NCBI GenBank assembly: GCA_964449275.1
Contig: CAYVAM010000116.1
Location: forward strand, 1-13,019
Origin: JAUVZF01 sp964449275
Lineage (GTDB): Bacteria; Planctomycetota; Phycisphaerae; FEN-1346
Length of the DNA: 13,019 nucleotides
Direction: 5' to 3'
Shown: positions 1-5,907 of the stretch, in pieces
Layout: each line of letters starts with the position of its first letter
How positions within the stretch are numbered: position 1 is the stretch's first letter
Made by a program: the position numbers and the translations under genes
The notes under the pieces: model-generated
Database searches by the model: none
What the model was told of the DNA's origin: nothing
What the model saw: the letters and a program-made list of their open reading frames with translations, nothing else

Positions 1-520
1 AGCCGAAGGGGTTGCCGACGGCGATGACGGTCTCGCCGATCATCAGGTCGGACGACGTGCCTATGGGGATGGCGTTGAGGCGGCCGGCGGCGTCGATCTT
101 GATGATGGCCAAGTCGGCCTCGGGGTCGGCGCTGACGAGTTGGGCCTTGTGCTGCGATTCGTCGGCGAGCGTCACGATGATCTCGTCGGCCTGCTCGACA
201 ACGTGCGCGTTCGTCACGATGTAACCCTTGGCGCTGATGATGGAACCCGAGCCGAGGCTGCCGGAGACCTGCCGCCGGGGACGGAACAGGTTGCCGAACT
301 CGCGCCGGAAGATGTCGGGCACGTCCATCCAGAAGTACGGCCGGACCAGGCGCACCTGCTTCGTCGAGATGTTGACCACGCTCGGGGCCGCCCGCTCGAC
401 GGCGCGGACCACGGGCGTTTTGCGGTCATCGCGGGCGGCGGCGCGCGCCCGGCCCTGCGCGGCAACCGCGGCGGCGACAAATGCGAAGCATAGCAGTCGT
501 GTCCGTCTTGCTTTCGTCAT
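1..520 (-). CDS. htrA: HtrA/Deg-family trypsin-like serine protease, 3' end cut by window edge
   Basis: Reading the minus strand from the ATG at 520 gives 173 codons with no stop before the window ends. The N-terminus looks like a Sec signal peptide: basic MTKARRTR, then a hydrophobic stretch LLCFAFVAAAVAA, then Ala/Arg-rich residues that could hold the cleavage site. The protease fold follows: APSVVNIST (45-53), GSGSII (90-95), then TNAHVV with the catalytic His at 106 and DPEADLAIIKID with the catalytic Asp at 136. The frame ends at IAVGNPFG, a typical HtrA stretch that lies shortly before the GxSGGP serine, which is outside the window along with any PDZ domain. Family role: periplasmic quality-control protease or chaperone. 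An AGGA-like site lies about 7 bases before the ATG. It is the last visible gene of a possible rbsK-truD-htrA transcript. Whether it is closer to DegP, DegQ or DegS cannot be told without the C-terminus. Confidence 0.88.
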   Translation of the reverse strand, partial: MTKARRTRLLCFAFVAAAVAAQGRARAAARDDRKTPVVRAVERAAPSVVNISTKQVRLVRPYFWMDVPDIFRREFGNLFRPRRQVSGSLGSGSIISAKGYIVTNAHVVEQADEIIVTLADESQHKAQLVSADPEADLAIIKIDAAGRLNAIPIGTSSDLMIGETVIAVGNPFG

Positions 521-587
521 GGAGGTATCCTACCGCGTGTGTCCTCGTCCGGCAAGCGTCCGCGTCATTAGACGGTCGAGGGGCGGC

Positions 588-1790
588 TTATTCTTCAGAT
601 TTTGTGATTTCGGCGAGCAGGATCGTCGCGTAGACGCCGGGCGGGAGGGTGAACCCGACAACGAGATCCTCGTTGACGGAGCGGACCTGGGCGTCGGCCA
701 CCGGCGCGCGCAGCGGCCTCCGGCCGCCGCGCAGACGCAGGGCCTTGACCCTCTCGAAATGGGCCGGCGCCACGTCGGCTTTCTCGAGGACCTCCCGTTC
801 GATCTCGCCCGGCCGCCCGCTCGCCAGGACGACGCGGTGCCCGACGATAGGCCCGGTGGGACTGATCTCGAACCGGGCGGCACGTGGGGCCTCGTCTTCC
901 GGATGCTCGACGAGAAAGACCGCCCCGCCCCGCCCGCCGCGCGGATGGATGTACGCGAGGTCGCCGGCTTCGACACGGTCGATGCTCCCCAGACGTTCCT
1001 CCAGGACGGCGTTGAACAGCGACGATTGGAAGGCGCTGACGAGCAGGCGGGCAAGTTGCTTCGGCAGGGCCCGCATGGCGCGCGCGGGGTCGCCGGTCCT
1101 GATGAGTGTGGTCAGCACGCGCAGGTGGTCGTATTGCCCCCCGAAGCGTTTCTTGGCCGCTTGAAGGTTTCCCGAGTCATAGTCTTTGCGGGCCCGAACG
1201 AGGCGCGACGAGTCGGCCTCCGACGGGCGGCCGAGAAACCGGTCGCAGAACGCTTTCGCCTGGCCGAGCACGAGGGCACGGCCGAGCAGGTGGTTGTCGT
1301 TGCGGCGGCCGAAACGCTGGCGGTCGAACCAGTTGGCCATGCCGCGCTGCGCCAGCACGGTGAGAATCCGCTCGGCCTTTTCCTTTGCATGCGGACCGCA
1401 GCCGCGGATGCGGACCTCGAACTCGTTTCCCGCCAGGTGGCCGATCTTGAGTTTGTTCCGATGGCGCGAGACCTCCAGGATCTTGATGTTCGGCAGGTGG
1501 AGGCATGCGGCCTTGTCGGCGTCGATACGCTCCAGGCTCATCCACTGCCGCGTGACGGCCTGGGCGTCCTTGAGGCCGGCGATGCCGACGATGCGGCGCG
1601 GCCGCCCGAACGCCCGGGCAATGCGGTCTGCGGCCCCGAGCGAACTGATGCCCTCCTTCTCGACGTACAGGTACACGTGGTCGCCGGTTCCCGACGGCCT
1701 GTACAGGGGAATCTCGGTAACCAGGAAATCGGCCGGATGGACCTTGATGCGTCCGCCTGTTCCGGGCAGGTCTTCGGTTAGGTAGCGCAT
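588..1790 (-). CDS. truD: tRNA pseudouridine(13) synthase TruD
   Basis: A 400-residue protein that isomerises U13 of certain tRNAs to pseudouridine in the cytoplasm. The diagnostic TruD motif AGLKDAQAVTRQW is at residues 71-83, with the catalytic aspartate at D75. A second family block RHRNKLKIGHLAGNEFEVR lies at 109-127, and NWFDRQRFG at 153-161. Further on, SAFQSSLFNAVLEERL is the conserved region near the TRUD insertion domain. The length is slightly above the roughly 350 residues of the E. coli enzyme. I start it at MRYLTEDLPG (ATG 1788-1790). The open frame continues upstream to 2063, but that part overlaps the 3' end of rbsK and has Arg-rich shadow composition. No strong Shine-Dalgarno is visible before the ATG. 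The stop of rbsK is 41 bases upstream and the HtrA start is 67 bases downstream, so the three may be cotranscribed. Confidence 0.95.
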   Translation of the reverse strand: MRYLTEDLPGTGGRIKVHPADFLVTEIPLYRPSGTGDHVYLYVEKEGISSLGAADRIARAFGRPRRIVGIAGLKDAQAVTRQWMSLERIDADKAACLHLPNIKILEVSRHRNKLKIGHLAGNEFEVRIRGCGPHAKEKAERILTVLAQRGMANWFDRQRFGRRNDNHLLGRALVLGQAKAFCDRFLGRPSEADSSRLVRARKDYDSGNLQAAKKRFGGQYDHLRVLTTLIRTGDPARAMRALPKQLARLLVSAFQSSLFNAVLEERLGSIDRVEAGDLAYIHPRGGRGGAVFLVEHPEDEAPRAARFEISPTGPIVGHRVVLASGRPGEIEREVLEKADVAPAHFERVKALRLRGGRRPLRAPVADAQVRSVNEDLVVGFTLPPGVYATILLAEITKSEE

Positions 1791-1812
1791 GTGTTTTGTC
1801 CGAACGATGGTG

Positions 1813-1830
1813 CGCCGCGCAAGCGCGGCG
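1813..1830. repeat. Short perfect hairpin between rbsK and truD
   Basis: CGCCGCGC (1813-1820) and GCGCGGCG (1823-1830) are exact reverse complements separated by AA. Since two bases cannot close a loop, the real fold would be 7 bp with a CAAG tetraloop. It starts two bases beyond the rbsK stop codon (1832-1834) and ends 22 bases before the truD ATG on the minus strand. There is no T-run on either strand, so it is not a classic intrinsic terminator. It could act as a transcript processing or stability element, or be a fragment of a dispersed GC repeat. Confidence 0.5.
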
Positions 1831-1831
1831 G

Positions 1832-2782
1832 CTAACCTGCTTGCGATTGGTCCGCGATAAACCGGGCGACCTCGTCGGCGGTTGGCATGCTGGGTTGGGC
1901 GCCGAGCGTCAGGCAAGCCAGAGCCCCCGCCGCATTGGCGATCCTTGCACCTGCCACCAGGTCCGTGCCCTTGACGGCTTCGATGGCGAGCGTTGCCGTG
2001 AATGCGTCGCCGGCGGCGGTCGTGTCCACGGGATCGATCTCGAAAGCCGGGACGCTTACGCACCTGTTGCCGTGCGCGACGACGGCGCCGCGCGGGCCGG
2101 CCTTCAGGACGACGGCCTCCGGCCCGCGCGCCACGAGTTCGCGCGTCATCTGTTCGAGGTCCATGCCGCCCGGCTCAATGGCCAGGAGCGACGCCGCCTC
2201 GGCCTCGTTCGGCGTCAGGAGCGTGGACTCGAAGACGGCGTGGTCGACGGGCCGGCGCGGTCCCTCTTCGGACGGGTCCCTTCGTGGCGGCCCGGCGTCG
2301 ACGACCGTCCGCGTACCGACCTCGCGGGCCAGGCGTATGGCTCGGGCGACCGTCTCGGGGGGGATTTCCAGTTGCAGGATCACGGCGTCGGCCTGGGCGA
2401 TAAGGTCGCGGGCCGCGTCCACGTCATCGGGCGTGAGGCGGCTGTTGGCGCCCGGCGTTACGACGATGGTGTTCTCGCCGGCCGCGTCGACCATGATGAG
2501 TGCGACGCCGCTGGCGCAATCGCGGACGGTGTCGAGGGAATCGACACAGACGCCCTCGGCCTCCAGTTCGCCGCGCAGGCGCGAGCCGAACTCGTCGTCG
2601 CCGACTCGGCCGAGCAGTGCGGTCTCGGCCCCCAGTCTGGCCGCCGCGACGGCCTGGTTGGCCCCCTTGCCGCCGGGGATGGTCGCGAGGTCGCGGCCGC
2701 GCACGTTCTCACCTGCTGCGGGCACATGGTCCACGCGGGTGACGACGTCCATGTTGACGCTGCCGATGACGAGGATTCGCAT
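1832..2782 (-). CDS. rbsK: Ribokinase (PfkB family)
   Basis: A 316-residue PfkB-family sugar kinase that phosphorylates D-ribose at O5 with ATP, feeding the pentose phosphate pathway. It opens with MRILVIGSVNMDVV, in which N10 and D12 are the usual sugar-binding positions. PfkB signature 1, GGKGANQAVAAARLG, is at 37-51. The TPNE motif is at 190-193. Signature 2, DTTAAGDAFTATLA, is at 253-266, with D259 as catalytic base. The GGKGANQA and AGDAFT variants favour ribokinase over other PfkB kinases. The loop before TPNE (about 164-188) is longer than in E. coli RbsK. The ATG at 2780-2782 is the only start that begins the beta-strand correctly. The frame stays open upstream to 2953, but that sequence is repeat-derived. 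No Shine-Dalgarno is visible, because a heptamer array occupies the place. No ribose transporter or rbsR is nearby. Confidence 0.92.
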   Translation of the reverse strand: MRILVIGSVNMDVVTRVDHVPAAGENVRGRDLATIPGGKGANQAVAAARLGAETALLGRVGDDEFGSRLRGELEAEGVCVDSLDTVRDCASGVALIMVDAAGENTIVVTPGANSRLTPDDVDAARDLIAQADAVILQLEIPPETVARAIRLAREVGTRTVVDAGPPRRDPSEEGPRRPVDHAVFESTLLTPNEAEAASLLAIEPGGMDLEQMTRELVARGPEAVVLKAGPRGAVVAHGNRCVSVPAFEIDPVDTTAAGDAFTATLAIEAVKGTDLVAGARIANAAGALACLTLGAQPSMPTADEVARFIADQSQAG

Positions 2783-2790
2783 GAACCAAG

Positions 2791-2825
2791 AGTCTAAAGT
2801 CCAAGGCCCGAAGTCTAAAGTCAAA
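2791..2825. repeat. Tandem heptamer array AGTCYAA, five degenerate units
   Basis: Read on the plus strand in steps of seven from 2791 the sequence is AGTCTAA, AGTCCAA, GGCCCGA, AGTCTAA, AGTCAAA. Four of the five units share AGTC followed by an A-rich end, and the third is diverged. On the minus strand these read TTAGACT/TTGGACT and end 8 bases before the rbsK ATG, so they fill the ribosome-binding region. The strict 7-base period is visible directly in the sequence. What it does is unknown. Confidence 0.7.
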
Positions 2826-2893
2826 AAGCACACGCCGCCGCACGAGGGCGTGGCAACGATTTCTGGCATGGGACGATTTCCTGCGGCTTGGCC

Positions 2894-3006
2894 GTAGCGC
2901 CGGGGTTTATCCCCGGCGCATCCTGGCCGGCGCCGCCGCCAATCCCGATACATCGGGACCGGGCATAAAGCCCGGCGCTACAACCGCCTGTCCCGATGTA
3001 TCGGGA
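2894..3006. repeat. REP/MITE-like palindromic intergenic element
   Basis: The outer ends GTAGCGCCGGG (2894-2904) and CCCGGCGCTAC (2971-2981) form an exact 11-bp inverted repeat bounding 88 bases. Inside are local hairpins: GCGCCGGGG/CCCCGGCGC (2897-2905/2911-2919, loop TTTAT), CCCGAT/ATCGGG (2944-2949/2952-2957), and CCGGGC/GCCCGG (2959-2964/2970-2975, loop ATAAA). A second copy of the small palindrome follows at 2991-3006. Bases 2943-2959 and 2990-3006 are exact 17-bp reverse complements of each other. It has no room for a protein, so if mobile it would depend on a transposase elsewhere. It may equally be a dispersed REP-type repeat. It does not overlap either flanking gene. Confidence 0.75.
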
Positions 3007-3072
3007 CCGGAAAAACTTGCCACACCCCCGCAGGACCGATGGCCAAGTGGTTTGGCGCAAGGGGGAATTATC

Positions 3073-3101
3073 TTGCCGGAGCATGGTTTGCAGCCTAAGA
3101 T
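3073..3101 (+). promoter_or_regulatory. Candidate sigma-70 promoter for lepB
   Basis: TTGCCG (3073-3078) and TAAGAT (3096-3101) each match 4 of 6 consensus bases and are separated by exactly 17 bases. Transcription would begin near 3108, giving a leader of about 70 bases that includes the GGCGCGCC hairpin. This is a pattern match only, and other promoters in the spacer are possible. Confidence 0.28.
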
Positions 3102-3131
3102 TCGCCTTTCCGGTGCCTGGGCGCACGCGTC

Positions 3132-3162
3132 GGCGCGCCGGGCAGGGGGAGAAAGGCGCGCC
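3132..3162 (+). promoter_or_regulatory. Leader hairpin upstream of the lepB Shine-Dalgarno
   Basis: The 8-bp palindrome GGCGCGCC occurs twice, at 3132-3139 and 3155-3162, so the two copies can pair into a GC-only stem with a 15-base purine-rich loop (3140-3154). The stem ends immediately before GAAGGG (3163-3168), the likely ribosome binding site 11 bases ahead of the ATG at 3180. The loop contains an AGGGGGAG stretch that is itself Shine-Dalgarno-like. The structure is clear on paper. A regulatory role is inference. Confidence 0.4.
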
Positions 3163-3179
3163 GAAGGGTAACACTCGGC

Positions 3180-4694
3180 ATGGTGGCGAAACCCAAGAAA
3201 GACCTCCAGAAAGCCCACCGGCGCCGCAAGAACCGCGAGTCGCTTCTCGAGACACTCGAATCGATCATCGTGGCGTTCGTGCTGGCGTTTGTCTTCCGCG
3301 CATTCGTCGTGGAGGCGTTCGTCATCCCGACGGGGTCGATGGGGCCGACGCTCTATGGGCGGCACGCCGAACTCAAGTGCACGGACTGCGGGTGCAAGTT
3401 CTCGATAGGGGCCGAGAGCAACCACACGGGGGGACCGGCGCTCTCGACCGCACCGGTGTGCCCGAACTGTCTCCGGCCGCAGCGTGTGCCGCCGCGCGTG
3501 CCACTGTACAGCGGAGACCGGATCCTGGTCCTGAAGTTCCTCTACGATTTCGAAGAGCCCCAGCGATGGGACGTTATCGTCTTCCGCAATCCGAACGACC
3601 CGGCGCAGAACTACATCAAGCGGCTGATCGGTCTGCCCGGAGAGGCGGTTGAACTGGTGGGCGGCAACGTGACCATCAACGGAAAGATCGCCCGCAAGAC
3701 CGACGCTGCCCAGGAGTCGCTCTGGATGCTTGTCCACGACACGTGCCGGCGAGCGACGCGGCGCGGCTGGGAGCCACGCTGGCAGATGGAAGATGGCTGG
3801 GAGCGGCACGAGTCGGGGTACGCGCTCGCGAAGGCTCCCACCCGCGACCGGACGGCCTGGCTCACCTACGTGCACCGGGACCTGCATGATCGGCCCTCAA
3901 ACATCGTAGACTGCTATGCCTACAACGGCGGGAACAGGCGAGATGAAATGTGGCTGGGGGACCAGGTCTGTACGGACCTGAGCCTGAAGACCGAGGTCAC
4001 GGCGGGCGGGGCGGAGTCGGTTTGCGTCATCGAGATGCGGGCGTACAAGGACCGGTTCCGGTTCGAACTGACGGCTGAAGGGAACAAGGGGCCCACGCAG
4101 ATCCTCGTCAACGACAAGGTGGTGGCGAGGGCCGCGGAGCCCGTCCTGCCGGTGGGCAGCCCGGTCGAGGTCCAGGTTGCCAACGTGGACCATACACTGA
4201 TGCTTCTGGTGGACGGCGACCGCGTGGCGAACGTGACCTTGACCGACATGACGCCGGCAGGAGACGTTCTCTACGAACCGAAGGAACTCTCCGGCGCCGA
4301 GCGCCGCCGGTTCCACGAGCCGCAGACCGACGACCCGCGGGCCATGGCTGCCGAGGTTCGCCTTGGCGCCCGAGGCGGGCCTCTCTCGTTCGAGTACCTG
4401 AGGCTCGACCGCGACGTGTATTACACCAACGAGCGGCTCCGCAACGGTGAGCCGGGCCATGCCACCGAAGGAAACCCGTTCAAACTGAACGAGGACGAGT
4501 TCTTCGTGTGCGGCGACAACAGCCCGAAATCGTTCGATTCGCGGTTGTGGCTTGAGAAGGTGGACCGGCCGGTCGTGCCGAGGCGGAACCTCGTTGGCAA
4601 GGCGTTCTTCGTCTACTGGCCCGCCGCCGGATCGCGGTGGCACATGCCGCTTCCGCTGCTGCCCGACCCCACAGGGTGGCGGCTGGTGCATTGA
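3180..4694 (+). CDS. lepB: Signal peptidase I, enlarged form with Cys-rich and jelly-roll-like inserts
   Basis: A 504-residue membrane endopeptidase that removes Sec signal peptides on the outer face of the inner membrane. A basic cytoplasmic N-terminus is followed by one membrane segment (about 27-46). Box B, FVIPTGSMGPTL, holds the nucleophile S53. GDRILVLKF (112-120) is box C, YIKRLIGLPGE (145-155) carries the general-base K147, and GDNSPKSFDSRLW (445-457) is box E. E. coli LepB is about 324 residues. The extra length is in two inserts. Residues 64-98 have C67, C70, C72, C94 and C97, resembling a zinc ribbon. Residues about 180-430 replace the usual beta-domain loop, and 260-350 (with VANVDHTLMLLVDGDRV) look like a concanavalin/LamG-type jelly roll. 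From memory, similar large LepBs occur in planctomycetes. The ATG at 3180 fits the GAAGGG site 11 bases upstream. Confidence 0.93.
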   Translation: MVAKPKKDLQKAHRRRKNRESLLETLESIIVAFVLAFVFRAFVVEAFVIPTGSMGPTLYGRHAELKCTDCGCKFSIGAESNHTGGPALSTAPVCPNCLRPQRVPPRVPLYSGDRILVLKFLYDFEEPQRWDVIVFRNPNDPAQNYIKRLIGLPGEAVELVGGNVTINGKIARKTDAAQESLWMLVHDTCRRATRRGWEPRWQMEDGWERHESGYALAKAPTRDRTAWLTYVHRDLHDRPSNIVDCYAYNGGNRRDEMWLGDQVCTDLSLKTEVTAGGAESVCVIEMRAYKDRFRFELTAEGNKGPTQILVNDKVVARAAEPVLPVGSPVEVQVANVDHTLMLLVDGDRVANVTLTDMTPAGDVLYEPKELSGAERRRFHEPQTDDPRAMAAEVRLGARGGPLSFEYLRLDRDVYYTNERLRNGEPGHATEGNPFKLNEDEFFVCGDNSPKSFDSRLWLEKVDRPVVPRRNLVGKAFFVYWPAAGSRWHMPLPLLPDPTGWRLVH

Positions 4695-4698
4695 CGGT

Positions 4699-4733
4699 GG
4701 GGAACTGGGACTGGGGAACAGAAATGGGGGTCC
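4699..4733. repeat. G-rich heptamer repeats downstream of lepB
   Basis: In steps of seven from 4699 the plus strand reads GGGGAAC, TGGGACT, GGGGAAC, then the diverged AGAAATG and GGGGTCC. The opposite-strand version (GTTCCC preceded by CAATCCC) appears at 4785-4799, so the roughly 100-base segment is loosely an inverted structure. The period of seven matches that of the array ahead of rbsK, although the unit sequence differs. Confidence 0.5.
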
Positions 4734-4746
4734 GAGGAGGCAGAAA

Positions 4747-4780
4747 CAGGGAAACAGGCAAATCTTCCCTGGTTCTTATT
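4747..4780 (+). terminator. Possible intrinsic terminator of lepB
   Basis: CAGGGAA (4747-4753) pairs with TTCCCTG (4765-4771) over an 11-base loop, followed by GTTCTTATT (4772-4780). The stem is only 7 bp and the tail is interrupted, so termination would be weak. It lies 53 bases after the lepB stop, a sensible place for one. Confidence 0.35.
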
Positions 4781-5069
4781 CGCCAATCCCCGTTCCCTGC
4801 CGTCGGGCTTCTTCCACAAATCGCGGCCGCGCGACGGGGCCGGTCCGGCATTGGTCCGTTGCGTTTGGCGGTCGCCTGTAAGGGGATGCTGTGCCGGCGC
4901 CGAAGGGCTTGCGGAACGGCTTTTTCGGTGTTATCGTGCGGGATGTGGCAAGTTGGGCGGCTGCGCCTTCGGAGCAGGCCGTGGTTGCGGGATCGGGTGC
5001 CCGAGGCCATGGCAGGGCCGCGAGTTCTGCACAGGTTTTCCACAATCGCGGAAACTGCTGACATCCCGC

Positions 5070-5075
5070 GAGGGA
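5070..5075 (+). promoter_or_regulatory. Ribosome binding site that fixes the lptB GTG start
   Basis: GAGGGA lies 9 bases before the GTG at 5085. The open frame extends upstream to 4851, but LptB homology begins at this GTG and no other start there has a Shine-Dalgarno. Confidence 0.6.
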
Positions 5076-5084
5076 CTATCCAAC

Positions 5085-5834
5085 GTGGAACTCCTTAACG
5101 TTATTGGGCTTACGAAGATCTACAGCGGCCGCAAGGTCGTTGACGACGTCGGTTTCGGCGTCAACGAGGCCGAGATCGTCGGCCTGCTCGGCAAGAACGG
5201 CGCCGGCAAGACCACCAGTTTCAAGATGACGATGGGGATGATTCCGGCCGACGCCGGCCGCGTCATCTTCGAGAGCGAGGACATCAGCACCCTGCCGATG
5301 TACCAGCGTGCCCGCCGCGGCCTGGGGTATCTGGCCCAGGAACCCAGCGTGTTCCAGCGGCTGACGGTCGAAGACAACCTGCTGGCGATCCTCGAGATGA
5401 TGCACCTCTCGAAGACCGAGCGGCGGGCGATTGCGGCCGAACTGCTCCGCGACTTCGGCCTGGCCCACCTGGCGGGCCAGCACGCCCGGACCCTTTCGGG
5501 CGGCGAGAGGCGGCGACTGGAACTCGCCCGGGCCCTGGTCACTCGGCCCAGCCTCATACTTCTGGACGAGCCGTTCACGGGCGTGGACCCCATCGCCATC
5601 TTCGATATCCAGGGATTCATCCGGAACCTCAAGAACCGCGGCATCGGCGTCCTGGTGACCGACCATAACGTCCACGCGACGCTTGGAATCGTGGACCGCG
5701 CGTACATCATCAACGAGGGCAAGATCTTCCGTCACGGCACCAGCGCCGAACTCATCCAGGACGCCGAGGTCAAGCGGGTGTACCTCGGCTCGACCTTCCG
5801 CGGAGACGAATTCAACGAGGCCGCAGAGACCTAG
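5085..5834 (+). CDS. lptB: LPS export ABC transporter ATP-binding protein LptB
   Basis: A 249-residue cytoplasmic ATPase that, as a dimer with LptF/LptG, powers extraction of lipopolysaccharide from the inner membrane towards the LptC-LptA bridge. All ABC motifs are intact: Walker A GKNGAGKT (36-43), Q-loop Q85 in YLAQEPSVFQRLTVEDN (a stretch characteristic of LptB), signature LSGGE (137-141), Walker B LILLDEP (157-163) and the switch histidine H194 in VTDHN. The length is close to the 241 residues of E. coli LptB. The first Walker A variable residue is Lys rather than the usual Pro. The start is a GTG with GAGGGA upstream. LptA and LptC, which precede lptB in proteobacteria, are absent here. 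Upstream is lepB, and a hexose kinase follows after 73 bases, so context adds little. Confidence 0.92.
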   Translation: MELLNVIGLTKIYSGRKVVDDVGFGVNEAEIVGLLGKNGAGKTTSFKMTMGMIPADAGRVIFESEDISTLPMYQRARRGLGYLAQEPSVFQRLTVEDNLLAILEMMHLSKTERRAIAAELLRDFGLAHLAGQHARTLSGGERRRLELARALVTRPSLILLDEPFTGVDPIAIFDIQGFIRNLKNRGIGVLVTDHNVHATLGIVDRAYIINEGKIFRHGTSAELIQDAEVKRVYLGSTFRGDEFNEAAET

Positions 5835-5907
5835 CAGCCCGGCGCCGCACCGAACACGCGCGGGTCTCCCGACTCACCCGTCCGACGTTTCTACTGGCGG
5901 TTTGGCT

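Larger units (their letters stand above)
2783..3179. other. Divergent intergenic spacer between rbsK and lepB
   Basis: This 397-base spacer separates genes reading outwards and must hold both promoters. It contains, from left to right: a heptamer array (2791-2825), about 65 bases without clear structure, a palindromic element (2894-3006), a candidate lepB promoter (3073-3101), and a lepB leader hairpin (3132-3162). Several open frames cross it but they are Arg/Gly/Pro-rich, lack family motifs and run through the palindromes, so I read it as non-coding. Confidence 0.75.
4695..5084. other. Intergenic spacer between lepB and lptB
   Basis: The spacer is 390 bases long. Its first 110 bases hold G-rich heptamers and a weak terminator-like hairpin. 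The rest has no repeat or RNA structure that I can defend. A weak promoter-like pair, TTGCGG (4909-4914) and TATCGT (4932-4937) with a 17-base spacer, could serve lptB. TTTTCCACA at 5036-5044 fits the DnaA-box pattern TTWTNCACA but is solitary. Open frames on both strands here show no family motif and disagree with the clear lptB start at 5085, so I call the region non-coding. Confidence 0.6.

Noticed and set aside
228..1781. A long plus-strand open frame (about 517 codons) opposite htrA and truD
   Set aside because: It is the antisense shadow of truD and the protease gene: Arg/Gly/Ala-rich, no family motif, and the minus-strand frames carry complete catalytic motifs.
1796..2797. Two plus-strand open frames of over 330 codons opposite rbsK
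   Set aside because: In high-GC DNA the opposite strand stays open by codon bias. The minus frame encodes a full ribokinase with both PfkB signatures.
2821..3887. Minus-strand open frames running from inside lepB into the rbsK spacer
   Set aside because: They overlap the strongly supported lepB, pass through palindromic repeats and have repeat-derived, low-complexity translations.
5036..5044. DnaA-box-like TTTTCCACA upstream of lptB, as part of a replication origin
   Set aside because: It is a single 9-base match with no cluster, no AT-rich unwinding region and no dnaA, dnaN or gidA nearby. It could be chance or at most a single regulatory site.
4480..5098. Possible small genes on either strand in the lepB-lptB spacer
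   Set aside because: The translations are Arg/Pro-rich without motifs, start codons lack ribosome binding sites, and they overlap the ends of lepB or the lptB start.
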